Of a stretch of DNA of 64,000 nucleotides, positions 53,567 to 64,000 are shown piece by piece. The stretch is taken from the NCBI RefSeq assembly GCF_027595985.1, contig NC_073303.1:94179591-94243590 (forward strand). Reading direction: 5' to 3'. Every line of letters starts with the position of its first letter. Position 1 is the first letter of the stretch. The notes beneath the pieces were generated by a model, which was given only the letters and a program-made list of their open reading frames with translations, was not told the origin of the DNA and did no database searches. The stretch comes from Sorex araneus (taxonomy: Eukaryota; Chordata; Mammalia; Eulipotyphla; Soricidae). The position numbers were made by a program, and so were the translations under genes.

Positions 53567-54768
53567 GCAAAAATGTCCATCTCTGGGTAGCAAGAGGAGC
53601 AGCAGGCTGCTGAGCTGTGAGGTAGGGACACCTTGGTCTGAGCCAAACAGTCATTTTGTTTAGCAGCAGAAAGCATTGCCAGTGGGGCGAAAAGGGGCCT
53701 CAATCTGCCTCCCTAACTAATCTTACTAGGTGGGATAATAAATGGACCCAATGTAAAGTTCTCACTAGGTCCTTCAAAGTGCAGTGCTGCCTATGATTTC
53801 TTGAAACAGGGTGCAAGTTCCTAGGGTGTTTATTCTCTCATCCAGTCAAAAATCTATGTTTCACAGGGGATTACAAAATCCTTTTCCCGTTCTCGAGACT
53901 GATCACAGGTGAAAGTGAGTAGGGGAGCCATCCTCGGGGAGTGAGGGGACTCAAATCTGATTGCTGGGAGCATCACTGAGCACCCCATGGGGTAGAGAAT
54001 TGCAGGCTTACAAGTAAATGAAGCTGTTCCCTGCTAAATATCCTCCGGTCTTTGAAACCTGGATGAAGGGTGGCTGATCACAGCAAAGTCCTGTCCATCA
54101 GTTGACATCTTCTTCTTCCTTCCACCATTTCTCTTCCTTCTGTCCCTTCACTTCATAATGACCACACAACCTGGCCTGCCCTGAGTGAGGAGGATGTGCC
54201 CAGAGGGAGGAGCTGTGGTCCCCATCTCAGGGAACTCTGCCCCACCTGACACTGGCAAAGGCACAAACTGGAGGTGCCCAGCGTGACTGCAGGAGGCAAA
54301 CAGGCAGGTTTGGCTGGATGGGGCAGTTGGTGGTGGCGAAGAAGATAAATGGTCAAGCCAAGAAAGTGGGCAGGGCAAGAAGGATCTGTAATTTCAGGCT
54401 GATAGTACATAAGCAAAGGGTAAGAGGCTTCTCAGAAAAGAACTAGCAATATTTCCCAGGACTCTACCCACTTGGCAAAGAATCCTCCAACTAATTGACT
54501 GAGAATTATCTAAATGTTTTCCCATGTCAACAAGAAAGGGAAAAGAGCCAGTGTGGAATGAAATTGAGGAGGAGGTGAGTGTATGAAAGACAGAGGTCTG
54601 GGCACCTCCTGGATACAGCTGAACCTGAAGATGAGTCACCTGGAGAATTCGCTGCTTCAGAAGCTCATGGTTACGTCCTGCCTTTTACTGTGTATACTAC
54701 TTAACGTTACACTCATATTACACGTACACCTCAGAGTTCTAGCTCTGGGGGGAGAGGGTATATTTTAT
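53567..54768. other. unique sequence, nothing recognised
   Basis: About 1.2 kb without recognised repeats or exons. Confidence 0.4.
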
Positions 54769-54769
54769 A

Positions 54770-54892
54770 TATAGGAAATCTGAATGTGATCTCTGGCATC
54801 ACATAATCCCGAGCACAGCCAGAAATAAATGCCTAGCCCAGAGTCAGTCATAGGTCCTGAAAACTGCCAGGTGTGGCCTTCTCAAGAGACAA
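54770..54892 (+). mobile_element. old SOR-related SINE 3' half
   Basis: GATCTCTGGCATCACATAAT, CCGAGCACAGCCAGAAATAA and GCCAGGTGTGGCC. Confidence 0.6.
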
Positions 54893-55188
54893 AAAGAATG
54901 AAAACAAAACAAAGGGAAAAAAGGAGTTTTAACTGCTTTTAATAAAGACTAATTCTCACTGTTGTGAGGAACACTAGGTAGTAAAGTTATGCTCATCATA
55001 CCTAATAGCTTTCATTTCTAAAATATTTCTTCTTCTTCCATTATTTTTCCAGTGAATCTTAGGAAACAAGTTTTCCAAAGACCTCACATGCTCATGTAGA
55101 GACAACTGTAATGACATGGATATGCTGGTCATGGTAGTTGCTTCACTTATAGTATTCCATGTAATGTCGATGGAGTTTAGGCATGACA
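54893..55188. other. unique sequence, nothing recognised
   Basis: AT-rich, no element seen. Confidence 0.4.
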
Positions 55189-55197
55189 TTAAATGTA

Positions 55198-55375
55198 CTC
55201 TTTCTATCTCTCTCTATCTTCCTCTCTCTGACTCTCTCTGTGTCCCTGTCTCTGTGTCTCTGTATCCCTGTCTGTCTATTTCTCTCTATATATACACACA
55301 CATACATATACACACACATACATCTCTCTCTATACACACACACATACATACATATACATATATATATATATTTAT
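55198..55375. repeat. TC/TCTG then CA/TA compound microsatellite
   Basis: CTCTCTC and GTCTCTGT units pass into CACATACATA and a TA tract. Confidence 0.92.
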
Positions 55376-55501
55376 CTTAACTTCTTAACTGAACCCAGAA
55401 CCCAGCTAGAGATCTCTCTCTATACACACACACATACATACATATACATATATATATATATTTATCTTAACTTCTTAACTGAACCCAGAACCCAGCTAGA
55501 G
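55322..55501. repeat. perfect 90 bp tandem duplication
   Basis: 55322-55411 and 55412-55501 are identical, including the length of the internal TATATATATATA tract. Each copy ends GAACCCAGAACCCAGCTAGAG. Confidence 0.97.
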
Positions 55502-56348
55502 AATGAGAGGCTTTCTGGAAGAGCTGAGATTTGGCATGGCCTTGGAGAACTATGATCCAGTCAGTAGGAGCTGCAATGGGCTGCAGGCACAAAGCCCCTC
55601 AGAATCCTAGAGGCTTGTGGAAGCAGAGTTATCACCTTTGCGTGGTTGCATGTCCATTTGGAGGTGGCTGGAGAAGGGATATTTGCTCTGTTCCCTACAG
55701 GTGGTTCTAGGAATGAAGTCTGTCCTGTGGAGTGTTGAAGAGCATCAGGAGACAGAGGAGCCACTCCCTGGTGGCTAGAGTGTCCCTCTGACAACGACAG
55801 AGGCCACTTCCACTCTGCATTCACAGATGACGCAACATATGGCCTTCTGGGAAGCCTCAGGAGAGTGGAAGAGGGGAGGGATTGCCCGGCAGCCCAAAAA
55901 ACACCTTTCCCCAGAAGAGTGACCCCTCTGAGGCAAAGGGGGTATGGGAGAGAGTCTCAGAGGGAGCAAAGACTGGCCGAAAGGTTCAAAGGGGAAAACG
56001 AGGGGTATATTTAAGGGCAAGTCATGAGTCACACAGCCACTGAAAGAGGGAGGGAAAAGTCTGGACCTGTAGAGGGTCGTGTCCATGGCCACGGCAGGGA
56101 GGGGTGGTGAAGTTGGCAGACAGCGCTCGCAGTAAAAGGTTTAATTGGGCAGGACCTATGATTTAGGTTGCTCAAGATTAGAGGCAAGCAAAGGATGAAG
56201 GGAATTGGAGCACACTGGGACAGGCATCTACTGGCACACAGGGCAAACGCTACAGAGGGTCTTCAGAGCACACTGTGATCTGGGCTGCCCTGGCAGATCA
56301 GGAGGGTCTCTGCACGTACATCATGAGTGTTTTCTCAGTAATAGTAGT
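55502..56348. other. unique sequence, nothing recognised
   Basis: No repeat or exon recognised. Confidence 0.4.
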
Positions 56349-56351
56349 CAC

Positions 56352-56757
56352 TAGCAGGGTTGAATTCTGTCCCCCCTTCACCTCCCACCCTCACTTCTCC
56401 TGAATACTACAAAATACAGCCATTCGTGAAAGTAGGAGCATACAGAAGTAAGTTACCCTGTAGGCCAGGATGAGGTCCCCCTGGAGTAAGGTGCATCCTT
56501 GATCTGTAATGACTGGTGGCCTTAGAAGAGACGTAACAGAGACAGAGCCATGGAAGGTCATGTGAAGGCAGAGGTAAAGGTCAGAGTAGAACAATGGGGC
56601 CAGCAACTTCAGCGCTAAGGAAGAGCCAAGCAACCTTCAGAGCAACCCTGGCCTTCCCCTAACCTTGATTCTGGACTTCTGACCTCTATGATGGTGAGAA
56701 AAATCTTTACCTATTGTTTGAAGTCACATGATTTGTGGTCATTTACAACAGTAGCAC
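56352..56757 (+). mobile_element. ancient dispersed mammalian repeat, nearly full
   Basis: Starts TTGAATTCTGTCCCCCC, continues ATGACTGGTGGCCTTAGAAG, CCATGGAAGGTCATGTGAAG, TTCTGGACTTCTGACCTC and ends near GTGAGAAAAATCTTTACC. Same family as 43432. Class uncertain. Confidence 0.65.
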
Positions 56758-57183
56758 TTACAAACCAGGAGCCAAAGGAAATTGATTTTCTTGGGCCAAG
56801 AGCTGTAGCCATCTGCATTTGTGTTCAAAGCCTGGAACATCAGTTGATGCTAAACCTCATTTGGAATTGTTTACCTTTTGTAGAGTTTTTGCCCAGTTCT
56901 CACAACTGGGTGTTATAAGCCAGGCTTGCTCACGGGGGACTGGGATTATTTGCATTGGCTCAAGGTGGAGGATCATCGGTTGGGCTTCTGAAACCTGGAG
57001 GAAGATACTACTCTCTTCCAACTATGAGCAAGTGAGCTGAATAAAGTAGGGAGACTTCAGAGAGAAGCACTTGCATTCACTCACTTCTTTACTTACTCAG
57101 TGTCTGCAAATATCAGAGATTAGGCAAGAGCAGAGCAGAATTGGGAAGAAATGATGACAATGATGGTTTGGTGGTGGTGTTAT
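56758..57183. other. unique sequence, nothing recognised
   Basis: No repeat or exon recognised. Confidence 0.4.
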
Positions 57184-57184
57184 T

Positions 57185-57390
57185 GAGGGAGGGGCAGCTA
57201 ACCCTTCATCAAGAGTGTTCTATGTATCAGGCACTATGTGCGGCACTTAACATGCATATTTCTCACAATGCACCTAATCCTAAAACTTTACTACCTTATA
57301 GCTGAGAAAGCTAAGGTGGCAAACTATTGAGCTTTCCCAGAGATACAGAGTAGGTGGTTGGTGGCAGAAATGAAACACAAGATGATCCAC
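57185..57390 (+). mobile_element. MIR
   Basis: GTTCTATGTATCAGGCACTA, ACTTAACATGCATATTTCTC, TAGCTGAGAAAGCTAAGGTG and GAGATACAGAGTAGGTGG follow MIR in order. Confidence 0.8.
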
Positions 57391-57725
57391 AAATTGGCGA
57401 TGAAAGGTGGGGGTTTCTAGGGGAGGGAAGGTACAGGAAAGATGTGTGAGTGTGCTCATGGGTAAAACGTGTTTGCCTAATAAACTTGGTGGAAATACAA
57501 ATGGACCCATGCGGAAACTGTTAGACACTTAAAACAAAATGAAGATAGAATAAGAAGTAGAAAGACTTCCTGTATATAGAGACCTCTTTAGAGAGGGTTG
57601 AAGATGAAGGATAAGGGGAATAGGGCTAAAGTAACTGGGAAAATACCTGGAATAAAGAAAGATTATTCCAGGTAGGTCAGGAAGGCCACTAGTTGTGTTA
57701 ATGTGTGCTTGTTGTAAGAGAATGG
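57391..57725. other. unique sequence, nothing recognised
   Basis: No repeat or exon recognised. Confidence 0.4.
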
Positions 57726-57731
57726 GGGGGG

Positions 57732-57818
<87 letters not shown>
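57725..57818. repeat. G-run then GA dinucleotide array
   Basis: Ten G followed by about 41 GA units. Confidence 0.98.
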
Positions 57819-57820
<2 letters not shown>

Positions 57821-59338
57821 CTCAGTATTGGAGGTGGGAGATGCTGGGACATTTGAAAAGTTCTCTATAAAAATGCTATTATAGAGGACACCACACTGGT
57901 GTCCTCATTAACAGCACTGCACCATCATCCTGTTCCTTTCTATCTCATTCATTTTTCAGGGTAACAATCTCATCTTAACACGAGGGAAAGAAACATGGTC
58001 CTGCCCATAGTCTCAGAAACTGTTGTAGCAAGTTCTAATGGCCCATCATTTCTGAGTGCGTGCCAAGGGGCCAGAGGAGCAGAGCGTCAAGGTACCACAG
58101 TTCCTGAGGTCAGGTGCTCTTTCTCTCATGCCCGGCCATGAATTCTTAGCTCTTTCAAGCCATGAATTCTAAAGAAGAATTGAGAGATAACATTGGAACA
58201 CTAGAATGTTTTCATTAGGCTAGTCTATAATCAAATTTGGGGGACTGCTCAATAGAACCTTCCAGGGTACATTGATTCAGCAAATCAAATCTTATCCTGG
58301 GGTAGATTTACATACATCCATTTCCTAAGCAAATCTAATTCTATGGAAGACTCGTGAGATAAAGAATCCATTTGAGTAGCTCTTTGCAACAGTCCTTTCA
58401 CTTGTCTCAGGCTGCAGCTGACTTGGGCTGAGAGGATTTGGCATCTTCCATCAGCATCTGTATCCAGGCTTGCTCTGAGGTTAGTCTTTTCTACAGGGTA
58501 GCTACCTTGGTTGAGCACAAGAAAATTGCTTCATTTGGAGGGAGAAATCACTCATTGCAATGCTGAAGGAAAGGCTGGCTGCTGACCCTCCTTGAAAGGG
58601 AGATTTGGAGCTGAATTACACATGTAGAACTTTCCCAAACTGATTGGAAGTCTCCTTTCATTCTGACGTCAACTGAGCTAGCTCTCCATCAATTCCGTGC
58701 TTTCCCCATCTCTTTGCCTCTGTCACTCACTCCTGGGTCCTGTCAAATTTGTTTCCTGCCCACTGTCCTGGATGAGTGGGGCTTCCCAAGAACAAACTCA
58801 GACTCTCATGGCTGTGCAGGAGGTGGGGCCTTAGATGCCTCTGACTGCAGGTCTGGGTTGCTCAAGTGCTCTGCCCAAAACCTCCTCCATGGGCAAAAAA
58901 ATGCCTATCTGAACAAGATGTCCTCTCACCACTTATAAGGATTCCTATTTGCCTCTGAAAGAGTAAACTCTCCTTCACAGTTTCTAAGTTGATGGAGAAA
59001 CATAGATTTACGGCTCCTATGGCAAACCCTCAAGGAGAAGACTTCACTACTTCAGCCTTGTTCCAGGGGCAGAATACAGGATGTAAACCATAGCAGTTGC
59101 TCAATAAATAGTAGTTGGAGGATGGGATATGTAAAATGTCAGGGCTTATAGAGGCAAATGTACGGAGAATACCAGGTTTCCGCCTTGAGGAAAGCAGTAG
59201 CTGATGGAGGGAAGAGATTTCTGCTCCTCAGCAGGCAGAATGAAGACTAGAACATGGGTAAAGCCTATGTGTCTGCATCTCCAAGACGGGGTGGGGGCCC
59301 AGGGACAGAAACGGGGCCTTTATTTATAAAATGATGTT
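57819..59338. other. unique sequence, nothing recognised
   Basis: About 1.5 kb without recognised repeat or exon. CAATAAATAGTAGTTGG near 59100 may be an L2 or MIR end. Confidence 0.4.
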
Positions 59339-59512
59339 CTTCCAGAGCACATTAGAGGCATCTGGGGAACTTTTAAAACACCCCAATGCTTGGTTGACAC
59401 TCCCGAAGGTTCTGATTAAACTAGCCTCGGGTGGAGCCCTGGCAAGCACCTATTAAATGCAAGTCCCACAAGGGATTCTAATATGCAGTCTGGGTTGAGA
59501 ACACTCAACAAT
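59338..59512 (+). mobile_element. MER5A-like DNA transposon remnant
   Basis: CACATTAGAGGCATCTGGGG, AACTTTTAAAACACCCCAAT, AAGGTTCTGATTAAACTAGC, GGGATTCTAATATGCAGTCT and GGGTTGAGAAC match MER5A (hAT-Charlie non-autonomous) from memory. An ancient eutherian insertion. Confidence 0.75.
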
Positions 59513-60039
59513 CTTTAAACCAAAACAAGACAGCGGGGAAAGGGCAGCTGAGGTTGGAAAGGGTACTGGGTACAAGTTCTGGAAGGGAGGAGGGGAAGAG
59601 GGAGAGGACCTCCCCTCCTAGCCAGACTGGGGAAGGGTGTAGAGGAAGGCAAGACCACCTGAGTCGGTAAAAGGTCAGGATCGTGAGTTTACATCCGGGG
59701 AGGTGGAAGGAAAGGGCAGGCGCCCGGGATGGAGTGAGAAAGAAGGACAAGATTAAACAGGTGCTGGGTTTCAGAGGATCCCAGATGTTAGCAGGAAGGA
59801 GGATGGGTGAGAAGTGTAGGGAGCCTGTCAAGGGGTGGGGGTGGGGGAGGGTTGGGGGGCGCAAAGGAGCTCAGCTACAAGGTACATCCTACTTCAGTGG
59901 TAAGATGATGAGCACTTTATTAAGCGTGGATGTCAGGGCGTGGGGACTGACGGTGTGTGTGTGGGGGGGTGCACTCGGTCACACAGAGGCAAACGAGAGC
60001 GTGCACATGCCTACAGACACACATCCCCGTGCACACCCG
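59513..60039. other. promoter-upstream sequence, purine-rich
   Basis: G/A-rich on the plus strand with GGGAGG and GGGTGGGGGTGGGGGAGG (about 59834-59852). No exon recognised. Confidence 0.4.
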
Positions 60040-60278
60040 CCCTTTGCACTCGCCAAAGCCTGGGCTGCCCGAGCAAGGGAGGAGGAACCAGAACCCAACC
60101 GGCAGCCCAGCCCCGAAGGTCCCTCCCGGCCGCGCCCCGACGAGGGCTTGCGCAACAGGCGGTGGCCGGGCGGCGGCGGGCGCCAGCGGGGCCCAGCGAG
60201 GAGGGGAGAGTAGGAGCTGAGCCCTAGGACAGAACCCGCAAGGGGTGTGTCCGCGCCGGGAGCCGCGCCGGGCCCGGC

Positions 60279-60305
60279 GGGGCGGGGCGAGCGCTGGGGC
60301 GGGGC
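60279..60305 (+). promoter_or_regulatory. two Sp1-type GC boxes
   Basis: GGGGCGGGGC at 60279-60288 and again at 60296-60305, 17 bp apart and just upstream of the TATA box. Confidence 0.8.
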
Positions 60306-60316
60306 CCACCGCCGCC

Positions 60317-60324
60317 TATAAAGG
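60317..60324 (+). promoter_or_regulatory. TATA box
   Basis: TATAAAGG inside an otherwise GC-rich promoter. A CA dinucleotide 30 bases downstream (A at 60347) is a plausible transcription start. Confidence 0.8.
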
Positions 60325-60346
60325 CGCCCTCCGCCCGGTCCTGGGC

Positions 60347-60425
60347 AACCCGCGCCTGCACTGAGCTCCCGCAGCCTCGCCGCCAACCTAGCCTGGGCTC
60401 CCGTCGTCTTGATTCCTCTGCTTAG
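60347..60425 (+). other. predicted non-coding first exon of an unidentified gene
   Basis: From the predicted start at 60347 the transcript would run about 79 bases to the consensus donor CTTAG/GTAAGC (intron begins 60426). It contains no ATG, so translation would begin in a later exon outside the window or in the unassigned intron. The architecture (two GC boxes, TATA, short GC-rich leader, long first intron) is seen in many regulated, strongly expressed vertebrate genes and does not identify this one. I do not recognise the leader. The exon end is the best-supported part, and the start could shift by some bases. Confidence 0.65.
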
Positions 60426-60984
60426 GTAAGCCCGACGCCCTCTCCTTTCCGGGGCAGCAGCGAGGGAGTCGTGGGTGCGCCTGCCGCCTGGACGCCCAGC
60501 CTTTGTGGAGCGCGCGAGGCGCGGGCACTGCGGGACCAGGGGGTTTGATTAGGGGAAAGAAGCGAAGGGAGGCGGGGAAGAGGAAAAAAAGACACATCTC
60601 GGTTTGCCGTTCCCGGGCCGTGGGAACTCCCCGGAGTTCGGGGAAGGAGCGAGAGAACCTACCTGGGAAGGTCCAGATGGCTTTTCCCCACCTCGGCCCG
60701 CCCGGCTCACAGCTGGAGCGGCGGGCGCGCCAGTGCGCTGGAAAGTGGGCAGCGGAGGAAGGACGCGGGCGTGCCTGTGTGTGTGCGTGCGGGCGGGCGC
60801 GTGCGTCTGATGGGGTGAGGTCTGTTCCCCAGTAGGGGGTCTGGGGAAAAGAAGGGACCGCGCGAACGCAGCGGGAGAGACGGCGACGTGGGTGTGTCTG
60901 CTTCCCCTGACTACGCTGGCTTGCATCTGAGTCGTCTGGGGCAGATGCAGCCTGCAAGCTGTGTTGGTAAGTGTGTGTGATGTG

Positions 60985-61003
60985 TATGTGTGTGTGCATG
61001 CGT

Positions 61004-61058
<55 letters not shown>
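60985..61058. repeat. GT dinucleotide array in intron 1
   Basis: GT units with a few CGTGTGCG interruptions become pure GT from about 61016. It lies about 600 bp downstream of the predicted start and may adopt Z-DNA. Confidence 0.95.
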
Positions 61059-61060
<2 letters not shown>

Positions 61061-61061
<1 letters not shown>

Positions 61062-62206
61062 TTGGGGAAGGGTCCGAGGGTCCGCTGGGTGTCCAAGCGC
61101 GCTCAACTTGCGCCCTGGACCAAAGGTCAGCGAGCGGAGCCGCCTCTGGGCTGGGTGCGCCCCCTGGGATCGCCCGGGGTGGGCGCTGTGGCTGCGCAAG
61201 AGAGAGCTGGGCTGGAGTTGCTGGGGTCCTTGCTGGTTCTGGCGGTCCTGCATTGCCTGGGGGTGGAAGTGGCTTCAGTTTCACCCACCCCACCCTCCAC
61301 CCCCGCTTTCCTTCCCCTTGGTGGGCGGGCGGGCGGGTTCAAATTCTCCTCCTGGGATGGAACAGCTGGTGGCCCGCTGTTTGCTGGTAGATCCTTCACC
61401 GTCTCCCGTTCAGCCGCAGGCAGCACCCTCAGAATGTGCAGCCCGGGAAACGTGCTGTCACAGCCTGTGAAATTGGTAGATAAGGATGGGATTTAGTGAT
61501 CTTTTCTGGAGTTGGCAGCTTTCCTATCCGTCACCTCTGCTGCCTGGAGTCCCTGCGGGTCAGGGGTAGCACGGGACTGTGGCTGAGAAAGAGAGAGGTG
61601 CTGGAAGTGGGTATGGGGGGGAGACATCCCCTGGGGGCAAGTACCCAAGACCAACTGCCGACGTCTGCCTGGGTCTTGGGAGGGTTGAGTTCCTTTAAAT
61701 TTCTGGGGATGGTTGAAGGTTCAGAGAGAGTTCAGCCAGCAGCTGGGACACAGGGGAGCCCTGGTCTCCTCTTGATGTCCATCACCCCTCAGCCTCCCAA
61801 GTCTTCCCAGAGGAAGAAAGTAGTTAAAAACAAACGCATTCTTGCAACCAGGATGCAGTTTCAAGGCAGCCCATGCCACTGCCCAGGAATTCTGAAACTC
61901 AGTGTGCCCGAATCTCACCAACAGGAGTTGAAATCAGCAAAGCTCAGAGAACCCATAGACCAGCCCCACCTTCAGGGGGATCTCAACATGGAGAAGTGCA
62001 AGTGACAGGTGACCTCATAAACCACAGCTCTGCGTGGTACTGGGTGGGGCAGGGATCCGTTAATGCTAATGAAAAGAACTCCCAATAATCTTTGTGGATT
62101 ATGGGAGCTGACCTCCCATAATCTTTGTGGAATTGAGCCCCCACACCCCTCCTGTGGATGTTGTGGAGGAAGGCTTTGGATGAGGCAGTTCAGATGCATG
62201 CTCAGT
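61061..62206. other. intronic sequence, nothing else recognised
   Basis: First 300 bp still CpG-rich, then ordinary unique DNA. Confidence 0.4.
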
Positions 62207-62220
62207 GAAATGAACCCTCT

Positions 62221-62358
62221 AGATCACTAAGAAAACGATGGCTGGAGGAAACAATCGGTCGGGATGCGAGACGTGTGCCAAAAGTAGATAAAGGACCAAA
62301 CATGATGACCTCTCAGTATCTGCTCTGCAAGCCACAATGCCCAAAAGTAGAGAGAGAG

Positions 62359-62406
<48 letters not shown>

Positions 62407-62627
62407 AGAATACGGGGGAGTATTGTCCGCCATGGACGCAGGGGGAGGGTGGGAAAAGTGGGGATATATTGGGGATATTGGTGGTGGGGAATGTGCACTG
62501 GTGGAGGGATGGGTGTTTGATCATTGTGTGATTGTAACTCAAACAAGAAAGCTTGTAACTGTATTTCATGGTGAATCAATAAAATTAAAGAAAAAACAAC
62601 TATTCAAATTAAAAAAAAAAAGAAAAA
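62221..62627 (+). mobile_element. L1 3' end, 5'-truncated, perfect TSD
   Basis: A 407 bp sense L1 3' end (TCTGCAAGCCACAATGCCC, GGTGGAGGGATGGGTGTTTG, TCATGGTGAATCAATAAAAT then A-rich tail). Perfect 14 bp duplication GAAATGAACCCTCT at 62207-62220 and 62628-62641. Contains a GA array (62349-62402) and an AATAAA signal at about 62578. Confidence 0.97.
62349..62402. repeat. GA array inside L1 3' UTR
   Basis: GA units with two GAATGAGA interruptions at the ends, in the UTR position that is variable in all L1 copies here. Confidence 0.95.
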
Positions 62628-62737
62628 GAAATGAACCCTCTTTCCCTTCTGCCTCTTTGTTGTAAAGCCTGAACAACAAGCAAACCCAGGCTCACTGATA
62701 TTTGATAATTTAAAATGTAACTACAGACGGACAAGTT

Positions 62738-62800
62738 ACTGGTTGAACTTCTACCCATTTGATAGATGGAAACTGAGGCCCAGACACAGGAGTGATTTTC
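62738..62800 (+). mobile_element. MIR fragment
   Basis: CTACCCATTTGATAGATGGA, AACTGAGGCCCAGACACAGG and GTGATTTTCCAGGG. Confidence 0.75.
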
Positions 62801-63900
62801 CAGGGCAAGCTGGATCTTGAGACTCCTCTCAGGGGTCACCTGGAAGGGAATGGGGGTGAGAAAGGCAGTCTCTTCTTGGTCTATAGCCTTTTTGCTAATG
62901 GAGGGTCAAAAAGTAAGTTGATTCTTCATTGAGTATCTAGGGAGGAAGCTTTCCAGACTGATCGTTTTACTTTTTCTGTTGTTGTTTTGTTTCCAGTGTC
63001 AATCAGCTGTTAGAGACATTTAGCAAAACCAGTATGCCAGCACGTTTGCAGCCTCCCAGCGTTGTGATTAGCTTGACTTGCCTGGATTCCCGCTGCCCCC
63101 TTCAGGTGCAACCTCAGACCTGAAGAGTTGGGGCCCCCTGTCTCCACCCTTGGGGTCCATAGGCATCTCTGACTGGGTTGGCCTCAGCAGGGGCAGGAAA
63201 GAAAGATGACATTGTGTTTTTCGGATGGCCTGAAGCTGCAGTTCTTGTTTGGGACCCAGATCCAGGGAATCCCATCCAAGGCATGACTCAAAGTCCCTGT
63301 GCCGCAGAGAGGAAGCCAGGCTGATGAATCAGCATCTTGGATTCTCCCAGGGAAGGGGGCCTGACTCAGGCAGGGAGAGGCCGGAATCTCTCTCCCTGCT
63401 GCAGCCCCTCTTCCCCTCTCCCCTTGCCTGGACTCGGCCTGACCCGTGCCGGCTTCATGAACCAGGAGGGAGCAGGTGCGAAGGCCCAGGCTGTGAGTGA
63501 CAAGACACTCAGCCAGCCAGGGGGGACCTGGGCTTTGATCCCTGTGTGCTCAGTGTCAGAAGCTGAGTTCTTTTCCTGGGTGACATGCTGAGGGACTGCA
63601 AGAAGGCTAGACTAAAAAGGGTAGTTAAGTCCTTGCTTGAAGTCTTTGCTAGGTTCTTGGAAGCTACGGCTCAATGAGTGAGAACCTTTGTCTGTGGTGC
63701 CAGGGGTCAAACGCAGGGCTTCACTCTTGCCCCCAGCTCCCCACCCCACAATGAGCCTCCTATATCTCCCAGCCTGGAAGTCGAAGGTTTAAGCCAAGGA
63801 ACTAATCACCAAAGCAGTGCTTGAATAACATTATTCGTCGGCCAGGATGTTTATCTTCTCCTGAAATATCATTGGGGGAGACAATGTTATTCAGATATTT
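62801..63900. other. intronic unique sequence
   Basis: No repeat recognised. A pyrimidine tract plus TTTCCAG at 62970-62997 resembles a splice acceptor. GATGAATCAGCA and CTGACTCAGG (63323-63371) resemble AP-1/MARE sites. Confidence 0.4.
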
Positions 63901-63990
63901 GAATTGGGAGGGATAGTCTAGAGCCCTGTGCCTCCGTCTCTGTCACTGTAAAATGAGACTCACTGTCTAGTGAGAGCGTATGAATATCGA
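63900..63990 (+). mobile_element. MIR-like fragment
   Basis: CTGTGCCTCCGTCTCTGTCA, CTGTAAAATGAGACTCACTG and GTGAGAGCGTATGAATAT. Confidence 0.6.
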
Positions 63991-64000
63991 TGAATTAATT

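Larger units (their letters stand above)
60040..61350. promoter_or_regulatory. CpG island
   Basis: CpGs are frequent (for example 60115-60300 and 60340-60420), in contrast to the CpG-poor rest of the window. It brackets the TATA box and first exon. Long frames across it (up to 301 codons on the minus strand) come from GC-rich composition and the GT array. Confidence 0.9.
60426..63999 (+). other. predicted start of intron 1
   Basis: If the exon call is right, everything to the right edge is intronic. It holds a GT array, a G-rich (GGGC)n stretch near 61321, a young sense L1, MIR remnants, and a possible acceptor at 62997. Confidence 0.5.

Noticed and set aside
57725-57818. GA array as part of an L1 3' UTR
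   Set aside because: Unlike the other GA tracts, neither flank matches the L1 UTR, so it is a free-standing microsatellite.
60388-61293. 301-codon open frame on the minus strand, the longest in the window
   Set aside because: It runs across the CpG island, the predicted splice donor and the GT array (a His-Thr run). Its composition follows GC content, and no domain is recognisable.

Overview
This window is mammalian nuclear DNA, almost certainly from a shrew of the Sorex group. The evidence is the repeat content. About a dozen young copies of one tRNA-derived SINE have the sequence of the SOR family as I recall it from Sorex. Two degenerate RTE-clade LINE copies resemble the nematode-like RTE I recall being reported from the common shrew. 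Many 5'-truncated L1 3' ends share one 3' UTR. Ancient mammal-wide repeats (MIR, L2, a MER5-like element) lie behind them. I identified the species from memory of these families, not by a search.

There is no convincing protein-coding exon. The open frames over 60 residues are chance frames, translated microsatellites (poly-Leu/Ser/Pro/Gly/Arg, His-Thr or Cys-Val runs), antisense frames of SINEs, or decayed LINE ORFs. From 1 to about 60,000 the window is gene-free, with dense repeats. From about 60,040 to 61,350 there is a CpG island with two Sp1 GC boxes, a TATA box (60317-60324), a predicted start near 60347, and a short non-coding first exon ending at a consensus splice donor (60425/60426). 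The last 3.6 kb would be the beginning of intron 1 of a plus-strand gene whose identity I cannot read.

Layout: 1-5,000 microsatellites, a truncated L1, two SOR SINEs, RTE copy 1 and a 430 bp TTTC array. 5,000-13,000 mostly old sequence, plus an 817 bp unusual retroposon (7696-8512) and a 420 bp GGAA/GGGA array. 13,000-15,000 a GAGACA array split by a 1,019 bp LTR-like insertion, then two SORs. 17,100-18,000 RTE copy 2 with an inverted 5' piece. 19,000-30,000 L1 ends, CA arrays and the first composite RTE-tailed SINE. 30,000-39,000 an AT-rich block of old L1 ORF2 punctured by younger SINEs. 39,000-60,000 scattered SINEs, a 5'-inverted L1 (46570-47456), simple repeats and unique sequence.

The most interesting structure is a modular set of retroposons. 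Two 5' modules (the tRNA-like SOR head and a CCATTTT-containing module) are combined with different 3' ends (A-rich, L1 3' UTR, or about 58 bp shared with the RTE 3' end). The short tRNA-headed SINEs ending in the RTE tail look like parasites of the RTE, parallel to Bov-tA and BovB in ruminants. Perfect or near-perfect target-site duplications flank many of these insertions, so the boundaries given are well constrained.
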